NCBI RefSeq assembly: GCF_023051165.1 | Contig: NZ_JALKIG010000005.1 | Coordinates: 49,975 to 113,974, forward strand | Reading direction: 5' to 3' | Length of the DNA: 64,000 nt | DNA from: Veillonella sp. KGMB01456 | Lineage (GTDB): Bacteria; Bacillota; Negativicutes; Veillonellales; Veillonellaceae | Shown: positions 1 to 8,435 of the stretch, piece after piece | Layout of the letters: every line of letters starts with the position of its first letter | Numbering within the stretch: position 1 is the first letter of the stretch | Made by a program: the position numbers and the translations under genes | The notes under the pieces: generated by a model | The model's database searches: none | Seen by the model: the letters and a program-made list of their open reading frames with translations, nothing else | What the model was told of the DNA's origin: nothing

Positions 1-514
1 CTTTAGCACAAGTTTTAGTAAAACCGATTACGCCGGCTTTTGAGGCACTATAGTTGGCCTGGCCTGCATTACCGGTCACACCTACAACCGATGTCATATT
101 AACAATTTTACCGCTGCGCTGTTTCATCATAATTTTGGAAACCGCTTTGGTCATCAGATAAACACCTTTCAAGTTGATGTTGATAACATCATCCCAATCG
201 CTGTCTTTCATACGCATGAGCAAACCGTCACGGGTAATGCCGGCGTTATTTACTAAAATATCGATGCGACCGAAAGTTGTGTGCGCTTCGTCAACCATAG
301 CCGCTACTTCTTCGGCATTGCCTACATTAGCTTTAATTTTGATAGCCTTGCGGCCCATAGCCAAAATAGCATCTACGGTTTCTTGCGCAGCCCCTTCGCT
401 GCCGCTGTAATTCACTACTACGTCGGCACCCTGTTTAGCCATTAACAAAGCAATGGCACGGCCAATACCACGAGAGGCACCGGTAACTAAAGCAACTTTA
501 TCTGTTAACTGCAT
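1..514 (-). CDS. fabG: 3-oxoacyl-ACP reductase FabG (3' end outside window)
   Basis: NADPH-dependent reduction of 3-oxoacyl-ACP in the fatty-acid elongation cycle, cytoplasmic. The 171 visible residues start MQLTDKVALVTG and show the short-chain dehydrogenase signature: nucleotide-binding GASRGIG at residues 12-18, NNAG in the middle, the catalytic Ser in MTSVVG, and Tyr155/Lys159 of YSASK. The C-terminal part lies beyond position 1. The ATG at 512-514 is one base after the fabD stop, and its ribosome site GAAGGGG lies in the end of fabD, so translation is probably coupled. It is the last visible gene of the fapR operon. Confidence 0.96.
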   Translation of the reverse strand, partial: MQLTDKVALVTGASRGIGRAIALLMAKQGADVVVNYSGSEGAAQETVDAILAMGRKAIKIKANVGNAEEVAAMVDEAHTTFGRIDILVNNAGITRDGLLMRMKDSDWDDVININLKGVYLMTKAVSKIMMKQRSGKIVNMTSVVGVTGNAGQANYSASKAGVIGFTKTCAK

Positions 515-515
515 T

Positions 516-1457
516 TTATCGAACCCCTTCTAAAAATTCAATAGTTTTCCCTAAGGAATCTACATCTTCTACATTAGCCAATTGCATTTCTTTGTTAATT
601 TTTTTGGTAAAACCGGTCAAAACTTTGCCCGGACCTACTTCTACGAAGTTGCCTACGCCATAATTAATCATGGTAGCTACGCAATCTTCCCAAAGAACAG
701 GATGAGCCGCCTGGATAACGAGGGATTCTTTAATAGCGTTCGCATCGGTCAAAATTTCACCGGTTACGTTAACTACTACCGGAATCTTGGCATCGTTAAC
801 AGTTACTTTGTCCAATTCGTCTTTCAAACGGGCCGCAGCCGGTTCCATCAAACGGCTGTGGAACGGAGCACTTACCGGTAACATAACGGCACGTTTCGCG
901 CCGGCTGCTTTCATTTCTTCAGCAGCTTTTTCTACGGCAACCGTAGCACCGGCAATTACGATTTGACCCGGGCAGTTGAAGTTTACTGCCTGAACGGAAC
1001 CGACTTCTTTGTCGATTTTTTCACAAATCGCCACTACTTCTTCACGAGGTAAAGCCAAGATAGCCGCCATGGCACCTTCACCCAATGGAACAGCATCCTG
1101 CATGAATTCACCGCGTTTATGAACGAGGTAAACAGCATCTTTAAAATCAAGTACGCCGGCTGCCACTAGAGCGCTGTATTCGCCCAAGCTGTGACCGCCC
1201 ACGATATCAGGAGTAAAGCCCTTTTCTTTCAATACTTCATAACAAGCAACGCTGGCTGTTAAAATAGCCGGTTGTGTGTTAGCCGTTTTAACCAATTCGG
1301 TATCAGGACCTTCAAAGCAAAGCTTCGTAATGGAGTAGCCCAATGCTTCATCAGCTTCAGCAAAACGCTGTTTTACAATGTCATAGGCATTATATAAATC
1401 TTGAAGCATACCTACTTTTTGAGAACCTTGGCCAGGAAATACAAATGCTGTTTTCAC
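516..1457 (-). CDS. fabD: malonyl-CoA:ACP transacylase FabD
   Basis: Transfers malonyl from CoA to acyl carrier protein, supplying the elongation unit. The 313 residues match the usual family length. GQGSQ is at 9-13, the nucleophile Ser90 is in GHSLGEY, and the catalytic His200 is in SAPFHSRL. It lies 17 bp downstream of fabK and one base upstream of fabG within the minus-strand fab operon. Confidence 0.97.
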   Translation of the reverse strand: MKTAFVFPGQGSQKVGMLQDLYNAYDIVKQRFAEADEALGYSITKLCFEGPDTELVKTANTQPAILTASVACYEVLKEKGFTPDIVGGHSLGEYSALVAAGVLDFKDAVYLVHKRGEFMQDAVPLGEGAMAAILALPREEVVAICEKIDKEVGSVQAVNFNCPGQIVIAGATVAVEKAAEEMKAAGAKRAVMLPVSAPFHSRLMEPAAARLKDELDKVTVNDAKIPVVVNVTGEILTDANAIKESLVIQAAHPVLWEDCVATMINYGVGNFVEVGPGKVLTGFTKKINKEMQLANVEDVDSLGKTIEFLEGVR

Positions 1458-1474
1458 TAGTAACGCCTCCTGTA

Positions 1475-2419
1475 TTATTTAATGATCTTTTGTAAGCCGC
1501 CGATTACGGTTTCGGTTTCGGCCATAATATCGCGAATGATTTGAGCACAAGGTTTTACATCCTGTAACATACCGGAAATCTGCCCAATCATAACGGAACC
1601 GTTTTTAACGTCCCCTTCAATAGCCGCTTTGCGAAGTGCACCGGCACCCAAAGCTTCCAATTCTTCTTTAGGAGCACCGCTGAATTCCAATTCCTGGTAC
1701 TGATGGGATAATAAGTTTTCTAAAATACGAACCGGATGACCTGTCGTAAGACCAGTCATAACGGTGGAACGGTCTTTTGCCTTTAATACGGCTTCTTTAT
1801 AGTTAGCATGAGCAATACATTCTTCGGATAATACAAAACGTGTGCCCATTTGTACCGCACTGGCGCCCAAAGCGAAGGCTGCAGCCGCACCGCGACCGTC
1901 AGCAATACCGCCGGCAGCGATAACCGGTACGTTTACAGCGTCAGCAATCTGAGGAATTAAGCACATAGTTGTGATTTCCCCTACGTGACCGCCCGATTCG
2001 GTACCTTCCGCAACTACCGCATCAATACCGCCGCGCAACAAACGTTTAGCGAGCAATACGGAAGCTACTACAGGAATAACTTTAGTACCGATTTCTTTTA
2101 ATGCAGGCACGTATGTACTCGGATTACCGGCACCGGTTGTAATTACCGGAACGCGTTCTTCCAAGACAACTTGCATAACTTCTTTAACAAACGGCGACAT
2201 CAACATGATGTTACAACCGAAAGGTTTATTGGTACGTTCTTTTAATTTATGAATTTCATTACGGAATACGTCCGGTGGCATATGTCCGGCACCGATAATA
2301 CCGAGACCGCCCCCTTCGGACACAGCCGCAGCAAGTTCAGCGGTACCAAGCCAAGCCATACCACCTTGGAATATAGGATACTCAATCCCTAACAAATCGC
2401 AAATATCAGTCTTAATCAT
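1475..2419 (-). CDS. fabK: enoyl-ACP reductase II FabK
   Basis: FMN-dependent reduction of trans-2-enoyl-ACP, the last step of the elongation cycle, taking the place of FabI. The TIM-barrel protein begins MIKTDICDLLGIEYPIFQGGMAW. The flavin and catalytic segment has GGHVGEITTM, and AAGGIADGRG forms the phosphate-binding loop. I chose the ATG at 2417-2419 because GGAGG lies just upstream; the longer frame to 2464 would run through the end of fabH with no ribosome site. Its position between fabH and fabD supports FabK rather than a nitronate monooxygenase. A paralogue is at 14130-15071. Confidence 0.93.
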   Translation of the reverse strand: MIKTDICDLLGIEYPIFQGGMAWLGTAELAAAVSEGGGLGIIGAGHMPPDVFRNEIHKLKERTNKPFGCNIMLMSPFVKEVMQVVLEERVPVITTGAGNPSTYVPALKEIGTKVIPVVASVLLAKRLLRGGIDAVVAEGTESGGHVGEITTMCLIPQIADAVNVPVIAAGGIADGRGAAAAFALGASAVQMGTRFVLSEECIAHANYKEAVLKAKDRSTVMTGLTTGHPVRILENLLSHQYQELEFSGAPKEELEALGAGALRKAAIEGDVKNGSVMIGQISGMLQDVKPCAQIIRDIMAETETVIGGLQKIIK

Positions 2420-2433
2420 GATGGTTGTCCTCC

Positions 2434-3429
2434 TTAGTACCATTTCATTACCAAGCCGGCCCAAGTTAATCCGGCTCCGAAGCCGGAAAAGGCGACTGTA
2501 TGATCTCGTTCAACAAAGCCGGATCTCACTGCTTCATCTAAAGCAATAGCTACCGAAGCGGCCGATGTATTGCCGTATTTCGGCAAATTAACAAACACTT
2601 TCTCTGCCGGCATTTTCAACCGGTGTGCTGCGGAATCGATAATCCGTGTATTGGCTTGATGAGGAATGAAACGATCTAAATCTTCTAACTGTAAACCGGC
2701 TTTTTCTAACGCGTTAAGCACGGTGCGTCCCATGATTTTAACCGCGAATTTATAAACTTCGGCGCCATCCATGTGAACATAGGTCAAGCCTTCTTCGATA
2801 CGTTTATCGTTAGGCACCATCGCCGTACCGCTGGATGGAATGCAAATTGCCATACCGCTGGCACCGTTGGCACCCATATCCATACCCAACATGCCATAGC
2901 CTTCAGGTACAGATGACACTACTGCTGCGCCGGCGCCATCGCCGAACAGGATACAAGTACTGCGATCCTTCCAGTTAAGCACGCGGGACATAACTTCTAC
3001 ACCGATTACAAGCACATTTTTGAAGAAGTTATTATTCACATAACTGCCGGCCGTAATCAATCCATATACAAAGCCGGAGCAAGCAGCGCCTAAATCAAAA
3101 GCGGCCGCATTAGTAGCTCCTAAATTAGCTTGTACTAAACAAGCTGTGGAAGGAACCGACATATCACCGGTTAAAGTTGCTAAAATGATACAATCAATAT
3201 CTTCCGCCTTCAAGCCGGCTGCGTCCAAGGCACGTTTAGCCGCTTCCGTTGCCATATCGGAAGCATTCATGCCTTCCGGAGCAACGCGGCGCTCTTCAAT
3301 GCCGGTGCGTTCACGAATCCATTGGTCATTCGTGTCTACGATTTTTTCCAAATCAGCGTTGGTTACGATATTATCCGGTACAAAACTTCCGGTACCGATG
3401 ATACCTACCGGTTTAGTCCACATCGTCAT
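2434..3429 (-). CDS. fabH: beta-ketoacyl-ACP synthase III FabH
   Basis: Condenses an acyl-CoA primer with malonyl-ACP to start fatty-acid synthesis. The thiolase-fold protein is 331 residues long. The catalytic triad is visible as Cys117 in GAACSGF, His257 in IPHQAN and Asn287 in YGNTSA. Its start overlaps the last 17 bp of plsX, and AGGAG lies 9 nt upstream of the ATG at 3427-3429; a second in-frame ATG at 3421-3423 is the alternative. The plsX-fabH pair is the standard link between phospholipid and fatty-acid synthesis. Confidence 0.97.
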   Translation of the reverse strand: MTMWTKPVGIIGTGSFVPDNIVTNADLEKIVDTNDQWIRERTGIEERRVAPEGMNASDMATEAAKRALDAAGLKAEDIDCIILATLTGDMSVPSTACLVQANLGATNAAAFDLGAACSGFVYGLITAGSYVNNNFFKNVLVIGVEVMSRVLNWKDRSTCILFGDGAGAAVVSSVPEGYGMLGMDMGANGASGMAICIPSSGTAMVPNDKRIEEGLTYVHMDGAEVYKFAVKIMGRTVLNALEKAGLQLEDLDRFIPHQANTRIIDSAAHRLKMPAEKVFVNLPKYGNTSAASVAIALDEAVRSGFVERDHTVAFSGFGAGLTWAGLVMKWY

Positions 3430-4441
3430 ATTTGATAGCTCCTTCTTCTTCTATACTGTGTTGAATGTTTTCAATAATCTTACGATCAACTATATCGCCG
3501 GCAATTTTAATAGCTGTCAAAATTTCTTTAGCCTTGGAACTGCCATGCGAAATCATGAATACGCCGTTTACGCCCAATAATGGTGCGCCGCCGTTTTCCG
3601 TATGGTCAAGGCGTTTACGAATCTTCTTGAACACCGGATAAATCAGGAATGCCCCCAGTTTGGCTAATATACCGCCATCCTTGATGCCTTCCTTAACAAG
3701 TTGCGTCATGACCCCTACAAGGCCTTCTGCCAACTTAAGAACTACATTGCCCGTAAAGCCGTCACATACAACAACATCAACCGTACCTTTAGGAATGTCA
3801 CGACCTTCCACATTACCTTTAAAGTTAATGGTTTTAAGTTGTTCCAACAACGGATAGCTGCTTAAACACAATTCATTACCCTTAGTAGATTCTTCGCCGA
3901 TATTCAACAAACCGACGGTAGGGTTTTCATGGCCAAACATAAGTCGTGCATATTCGGAGCCCATAATAGCCCCCTGCACCATATGTTTTGGCTTGCAATT
4001 CGCGTTAGCACCCGAATCAAGCATAACGGTAACACCCTGTGGTGTAGGAATCGGCGTGGCAATCATAGGTCTGTCAATCCCCTTGATACGTCCTAAGCCG
4101 AACAAAGCTGCCGCTACGGCTGCCCCGGTACTGCCCGGCGCAATGACCGCATCGCATACTTTTTGTTTAACTAAACGCGTAGCGACAATGACCGATGCGT
4201 CTTTCTTCTTGCGCACAGCTGTGCCGGGATGTTCATTCATTTCAATTACTTCACTGGCATGGTGAATAATGAGTTGCGGATTTTTTTCCTGCCCGAATTC
4301 TTTTAATACTTCATAAATTCGTGCTTCGTCACCCACCAAAACTACTTCAATATTAGGGAAGGCTTTAACCGCATCAATTGCACCACGCACAATTTCAAAC
4401 GGTGCAAAATCACCACCCATAGCATCTAATGCAATTTTCAT
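3413..4441 (-). CDS. plsX: phosphate acyltransferase PlsX
   Basis: Makes acyl-phosphate from acyl-ACP for the PlsY acyltransferase, at the cytoplasmic membrane face. The 342 residues begin MKIALDAMGGDFAPFEIVRG, a typical PlsX start, and contain the conserved PGSTGAAVAAALFGLGRI and DGFTGNVVLKLAEG segments. It starts 3 bp after fapR ends and overlaps fabH, so fapR-plsX-fabH should be one transcript. Confidence 0.97.
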   Translation of the reverse strand: MKIALDAMGGDFAPFEIVRGAIDAVKAFPNIEVVLVGDEARIYEVLKEFGQEKNPQLIIHHASEVIEMNEHPGTAVRKKKDASVIVATRLVKQKVCDAVIAPGSTGAAVAAALFGLGRIKGIDRPMIATPIPTPQGVTVMLDSGANANCKPKHMVQGAIMGSEYARLMFGHENPTVGLLNIGEESTKGNELCLSSYPLLEQLKTINFKGNVEGRDIPKGTVDVVVCDGFTGNVVLKLAEGLVGVMTQLVKEGIKDGGILAKLGAFLIYPVFKKIRKRLDHTENGGAPLLGVNGVFMISHGSSKAKEILTAIKIAGDIVDRKIIENIQHSIEEEGAIKYDDVD

Positions 4442-4444
4442 ATT

Positions 4445-5005
4445 TTACACCCTATTCTGAATGGGCTCCATTATGAATTTCGCCCGAAAGACTTCCTTAA
4501 CTTTATCTTTGATTGTGACCCAAATAAAATACTTCTCACCTCGTTGTCGCATGACAGAGGCTTTGGCCACCAAATTACAATCTGCTTTAACAGGATTCTT
4601 ATACTTTATATTGCCGACACCGGCTAATGAAGCGGGGATGCCCAGCACAGCCTTGGCTAATGAATCAGCCTGCGCATATAAATACTGAGGCTCCACATAG
4701 CCGCTGGAATCGGTCATGTCATCCGTCGTCCGCAATATACTCAGACCTTGTTCACCGGCGGTGAGATCTATAAGCTCACCAACCACTTCAATATGGCTGT
4801 GATTATTGCCACTTGGCGTCAGTCCGTCTACTCTGGATTTAATGCGCTCCCGTAATTCAGGAATGCCTAACTCCAATCGATCCAAACGAATCGTCGGCAC
4901 ACTGACATTAAAATAGATGGCCAACTCTTCGTCAGTAACGAAGGGCGTAGTATTCAGTTTTTGTTGCAATAACTGTTGTCGCTCTTGTTTTTTTATCCGA
5001 CTCAT
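4445..5005 (-). CDS. fapR: fatty-acid biosynthesis repressor FapR
   Basis: Malonyl-CoA-responsive repressor of lipid-synthesis genes. An N-terminal helix-turn-helix (about residues 25-50, ELAIYFNVSVPTIRLDR) precedes a C-terminal hot-dog effector domain with the VAKASV and YFIWVTI strands. The ATG at 5003-5005 is preceded by AGGTGG; the longer frame from 5026 reads through the promoter and has no ribosome site. It is the first gene of the operon, as expected for autoregulation, and a palindrome overlaps the predicted -10. Confidence 0.94.
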   Translation of the reverse strand: MSRIKKQERQQLLQQKLNTTPFVTDEELAIYFNVSVPTIRLDRLELGIPELRERIKSRVDGLTPSGNNHSHIEVVGELIDLTAGEQGLSILRTTDDMTDSSGYVEPQYLYAQADSLAKAVLGIPASLAGVGNIKYKNPVKADCNLVAKASVMRQRGEKYFIWVTIKDKVKEVFRAKFIMEPIQNRV

Positions 5006-5024
5006 GGTACCACCTTTTATGACC

Positions 5025-5060
5025 AAGTAATAATACTTCGTTACAATTATATGTCACAAT
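5025..5060 (-). promoter_or_regulatory. predicted fapR promoter with overlapping palindrome
   Basis: On the minus strand TTGTGA, an 18-base spacer and TATTAT lie just upstream of fapR. The -10 sits inside the inverted repeat AAGTA-ATAA-TACTT (5025-5038). Bacillus FapR sites have AGTA/TACT half-sites five bases apart; here the spacing is four, so assignment as a FapR operator is an inference. Confidence 0.5.
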
Positions 5061-5092
5061 GGCCATTTATGCAAGTAAAATTTATGAGCCCT

Positions 5093-5120
5093 AAAAATTC
5101 AACAAAAATTCAACAAAAAT
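5093..5120. repeat. 11-bp tandem repeat in the fapR/hemerythrin intergenic region
   Basis: AAAAATTCAAC occurs twice in tandem (5093-5103, 5104-5114), followed by a partial third copy. The 279-bp gap 5006-5284 otherwise holds only the fapR promoter and AT-rich sequence. A 90-codon plus-strand frame there has no ribosome site or homology I recognise. Confidence 0.55.
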
Positions 5121-5284
5121 ACGGCGATTATGTAGCCTCAGCTACTGAAAACTATTTTCAACTTCATTATAATAAAAACATGATCATAACTCAACCGTTG
5201 GGACCATATATTACAACAAAGTATCCCTATATATATTTTAACTATTAATTGCAGTAATGTGCAACCGAAAAAAGGAGAAGAACT

Positions 5285-6964
5285 ATGACATCTATGAAAA
5301 CAGCCTTAGGCTTAAACAACAACCAACGCCTCGAAAAAATGATTGAAATCAAGGACAGCTATTTAAGTGGTCAGTTAAGTTTAAAAGAAGCCCGTGCCCT
5401 GTTAAAAGATCACATCGGCACTTGCACACCGGACGAATTTGCTTACGGTGAGCAACAATTAAAAGGTTCTTACACAGACGAAGAAATCACCCACCGCATG
5501 GATGAACTTCTCGAATTATTCGACGGCATCCTTATTCGTGCCGAAAATACCTACCCGGAAAACCATCCGCTTTGGGTATATATGCAAGAAATCCAAGCAG
5601 GCCTCGCGGTTATGGATGAAGTAGACGCTTTATTAAAAGCACCTCATTTTATTAAAAATCCATGGCTCGGTATTTACGATAAATTAGCACAGTGGTCCCG
5701 CCATCTGTCCCGCAAACAAAACCAGCTCTACCCGGCTCTCGAAAAATACGGTTTTGACCGCCCTACCAAAATCATGTGGACCTTTGACGACAAAGTGCGT
5801 GATTTAATCAGCGAAAGCCGTCGCCTCTTACAAGCCGATGACACCACAAAATTCTTAGAACTCCAACCCAAAATGACCGATGCTTTCCGTGACTTGGCCG
5901 ACAAAGAACAGGAAGTCCTCTTACCGACGGCGTATAAACTGGTGAAGGATGATGAATTCAGCCACATGAGCCGCGGCGACCACGAAATCGGCTTTGCCCT
6001 CATTACGCCGCCACCATTCTACGGTAATGTGACCGCCAACGGAACCGTCAACGATGCGCCCTCACTCTCAAACGGCAACGAACAAAACTTCATGAGCGAA
6101 TTAGCTGCTTTACTAGGTAAATACAATGTAGCTACAGCCCCATCCCCTGAAACAGAACTCGATGTAGCTACCGGAAAATTATCCCTTGAACGCATCAACC
6201 TACTCTTTAAACACATGCCGGTTGACCTTTCCTATGTGGACGAAAACGAACTGGTTAAATTCTACAGTGATACGAAACATCGTATTTTCCCTCGCAGTGC
6301 CAATGTTATCGGCCGTGAAGTACGCAACTGCCATCCTGCAAAGAGCGTTCATTTGGTAGAAGAAATTATTGAAAAATTCCGCTCCGGCGAACAAGATAAA
6401 GCTGAATTTTGGATTAATAAGCCGGAAGCGTTCATCTACATTCTTTACACCGCTGTGCGCGATGAAAAGGGTAACTTCAAAGGGGTTCTTGAAATGATGC
6501 AAGATTGCACACGTATCCGTAGTCTTGAAGGCTCTCGTACCCTCTTAACTTGGGACGATGAAGTTCACGGTAATAAAGAAGAATCAGAAACCGCTGCTGC
6601 CGATAGTGCCGCTACACCTATTACAAGCAGTACCGCTACGGCCGCTGCAGCTAACACCGCTACGACTGATACAAATTTTGCTGACAAGGATCAAAACAGC
6701 GAAACTTCAGCTACTATGGGGGACGAAATTACTGTCAAAGGCATTACCATCACTGGGGACACTCGTCTTTTTGACCTCTTCGATCAAGTACCTGGTCTCC
6801 GTCAACATATGCCGGAAATTAACAGCAATTTTGCTATGCTAAACACCGCTTTCGGCAAAATTATGGCTAAAAAAGCTACCATCGCCAAAGCAGCCGATCG
6901 TTCCGGCATGATCCAAGCCGATTTGATGAATGCCATTGCTCAATATATTGAAAAACAGGCTTAA
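5285..6964 (+). CDS. DUF438 - hemerythrin-like - PAS - DUF1858 protein
   Basis: Cytoplasmic multidomain protein of the family found in anaerobes; the role is probably oxygen, nitric oxide or redox sensing, but it is not established. Order: DUF438 helical region (about 10-75), hemerythrin-like four-helix region (about 95-235) with HPLW and a RHLSRKQNQLYPALEKYGF segment, PAS domain (about 295-435) with the family hallmark CHPAKSVH, an Ala/Thr/Ser-rich linker (about 440-475), and a C-terminal DUF1858 domain (about 485-555). AAAGGAG precedes the ATG. It is a single-gene unit, ended by a hairpin shared with padR. Confidence 0.85.
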   Translation: MTSMKTALGLNNNQRLEKMIEIKDSYLSGQLSLKEARALLKDHIGTCTPDEFAYGEQQLKGSYTDEEITHRMDELLELFDGILIRAENTYPENHPLWVYMQEIQAGLAVMDEVDALLKAPHFIKNPWLGIYDKLAQWSRHLSRKQNQLYPALEKYGFDRPTKIMWTFDDKVRDLISESRRLLQADDTTKFLELQPKMTDAFRDLADKEQEVLLPTAYKLVKDDEFSHMSRGDHEIGFALITPPPFYGNVTANGTVNDAPSLSNGNEQNFMSELAALLGKYNVATAPSPETELDVATGKLSLERINLLFKHMPVDLSYVDENELVKFYSDTKHRIFPRSANVIGREVRNCHPAKSVHLVEEIIEKFRSGEQDKAEFWINKPEAFIYILYTAVRDEKGNFKGVLEMMQDCTRIRSLEGSRTLLTWDDEVHGNKEESETAAADSAATPITSSTATAAAANTATTDTNFADKDQNSETSATMGDEITVKGITITGDTRLFDLFDQVPGLRQHMPEINSNFAMLNTAFGKIMAKKATIAKAADRSGMIQADLMNAIAQYIEKQA

Positions 6965-6999
6965 AATAGTATTAACTTAAAATTCTATTAATAAAAAAA

Positions 7000-7035
7000 A
7001 AGGAGATTGCAACCGTTACGGATTGCAATCTCCTT
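7000..7035. terminator. bidirectional terminator between the hemerythrin gene and padR
   Basis: Perfect 13-bp stem, AAGGAGATTGCAA against its complement, with a 10-nt loop. It is flanked by an A-run on the left and a T-rich stretch on the right, and lies between convergent genes. Confidence 0.85.
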
Positions 7036-7038
7036 ATT

Positions 7039-7590
7039 TTACTTTTTACCGGGTAAACGATTATAAGCCTCATGTAGCCAAGTTAAATGATCTTTTTCAC
7101 GACGAATAGCGCGCTCTAAAATCAATGAATGACCAAAGTATCGCTCTTTAGGATTTGTCGTCCCGAACAACATCTGCCAACGAGATTCTAAATAGGTTAA
7201 TTTTTCTTCGTGCCGCGCAATTTCTTCCTCAAATAAAGTCACCAATAAAGGCTGATCGGCGGAATCCATAAAATATACTTTCATGGCGAATTCGTCGCGT
7301 GTAGGTGGCAATGCATTCAATGATTCATTCAGCCATTCACCGAATACGGTGTTACCCGAATCGGTAATGGTATACTTCTTCTTCGTCAGTTTACTCCCTA
7401 CAATCGCTTCATGACCGCTTATAAGCCCTTCCTGTTCCATCCGATTAAGCTCGGGATAAATCTGACTATGATTGGAGTACCAAAAATCTCCGATTTCCCC
7501 TTCAAACGCTTTTTTTATATCGTAACCGGCCATAGGCTCTTTTGACAATAAGCCTAAAATTACATAGCGCAATGTATTTTTTTGAGCCAT
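7039..7590 (-). CDS. padR: PadR-family transcriptional regulator
   Basis: Winged-helix repressor of 183 residues. The PadR domain is at about 8-85 (LRYVILGLLSKEPMAGYDIKK, then HSQIYPELNRMEQEGLI), followed by a helical C-terminal dimerisation domain (about 95-180). It is transcribed divergently from padC across a 211-bp gap containing a PadR-type operator. By analogy with Bacillus and Lactobacillus PadR it should repress padC until phenolic acids appear; that is an inference from arrangement and operator. Confidence 0.9.
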   Translation of the reverse strand: MAQKNTLRYVILGLLSKEPMAGYDIKKAFEGEIGDFWYSNHSQIYPELNRMEQEGLISGHEAIVGSKLTKKKYTITDSGNTVFGEWLNESLNALPPTRDEFAMKVYFMDSADQPLLVTLFEEEIARHEEKLTYLESRWQMLFGTTNPKERYFGHSLILERAIRREKDHLTWLHEAYNRLPGKK

Positions 7591-7689
7591 GACAACTCAC
7601 CTCTTTCAACAGTTCTTTAGTATCAAAATGACAGTTTCCAATGATTAAACTGTCAGTCCATATTTATCGCTTGACTTTTCCTATTACTA

Positions 7690-7702
7690 AGTATAACATA
7701 CT
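7690..7702. repeat. small palindrome in the padR promoter region
   Basis: AGTAT-AAC-ATACT is a 13-bp inverted repeat. On the minus strand it contains TATACT, a plausible -10 for padR. Confidence 0.35.
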
Positions 7703-7713
7703 AAGTGTAAATA

Positions 7714-7735
7714 AACATGTATTTATTTACATGTT
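7714..7735. promoter_or_regulatory. PadR operator
   Basis: The sequence reads ATGT-N8-ACAT (7717-7732), the published PadR consensus spacing, inside a longer symmetrical element with ACATGT at both ends (7715-7720, 7729-7734). It lies between the divergent padR and padC starts, so a bound dimer could affect both promoters. Confidence 0.8.
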
Positions 7736-7801
7736 GTTATTTTAATATTAAAACATCAATCAGTCACTTAATCACATGTTAATATGTAGGAGGTTATCAC
7801 T

Positions 7802-8332
7802 ATGGAATTCAAAGAATTAGACGACTTTTTAGGCACTCATTTTATTTACACTTATGATAACGGCTGGGAATATGAATGGTATGCCAAAAATGATCACACC
7901 GTAGATTATCGTATTCACGGCGGCATGGTAGCCGGCCGTTGGGTAACCGATCAAGAAGCCAATATTGTTAAATTAACAGACGGCGTTTTCAAAGTAACCT
8001 GGACCGAACCTACCGGTACCGATGTAGCCCTCGACTTTATGCCTAATGAAAAAATCATGCATGGCACAATTTTCTTCCCTAAATGGGTAGAAGATCATCC
8101 GGAAATCACCGTTTGCTATCAAAATGAACACATTGACTTAATGCATGAATCCCGTGAAAAATACGAAACATATCCTAAATTGTTAGTTCCTGAATTTGCT
8201 ACCATTACTTACATAAGAAAAGCCGGCCAAAATAATGAAGAAGTCATTGCCGAAGCACCTTATAAAGGCATGACCGACGATATTCGTGAAGGTCGTTATT
8301 TTGATAAAGACTATAAACGCATTAAGAAATAA
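7802..8332 (+). CDS. padC: phenolic acid decarboxylase PadC
   Basis: Non-oxidative decarboxylation of p-coumaric, ferulic or caffeic acid to the vinylphenol, a detoxification step in the cytoplasm. The 176-residue lipocalin-like barrel has the family signature in order: [46 protein letters not shown] and [10 protein letters not shown], with the Tyr and Arg residues expected to line the active site. TAGGAGG precedes the ATG. It is divergent from padR and 103 bp upstream of a secreted esterase that could supply its substrate. Confidence 0.96.
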   Translation: MEFKELDDFLGTHFIYTYDNGWEYEWYAKNDHTVDYRIHGGMVAGRWVTDQEANIVKLTDGVFKVTWTEPTGTDVALDFMPNEKIMHGTIFFPKWVEDHPEITVCYQNEHIDLMHESREKYETYPKLLVPEFATITYIRKAGQNNEEVIAEAPYKGMTDDIREGRYFDKDYKRIKK

Positions 8333-8435
8333 GCATGTATGATGCAATTAAGTCCCTATCCCCCTATAATATATAAGTAAAATATTTTAGAGGCTTTTCA
8401 AAAATAATATGTAATTTACTAAAAAAGGTGATACT

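Noticed and set aside
4976..5248. A 90-codon plus-strand frame over the fapR promoter
   Set aside because: It overlaps fapR and its promoter, has no ribosome site and no recognisable protein features.
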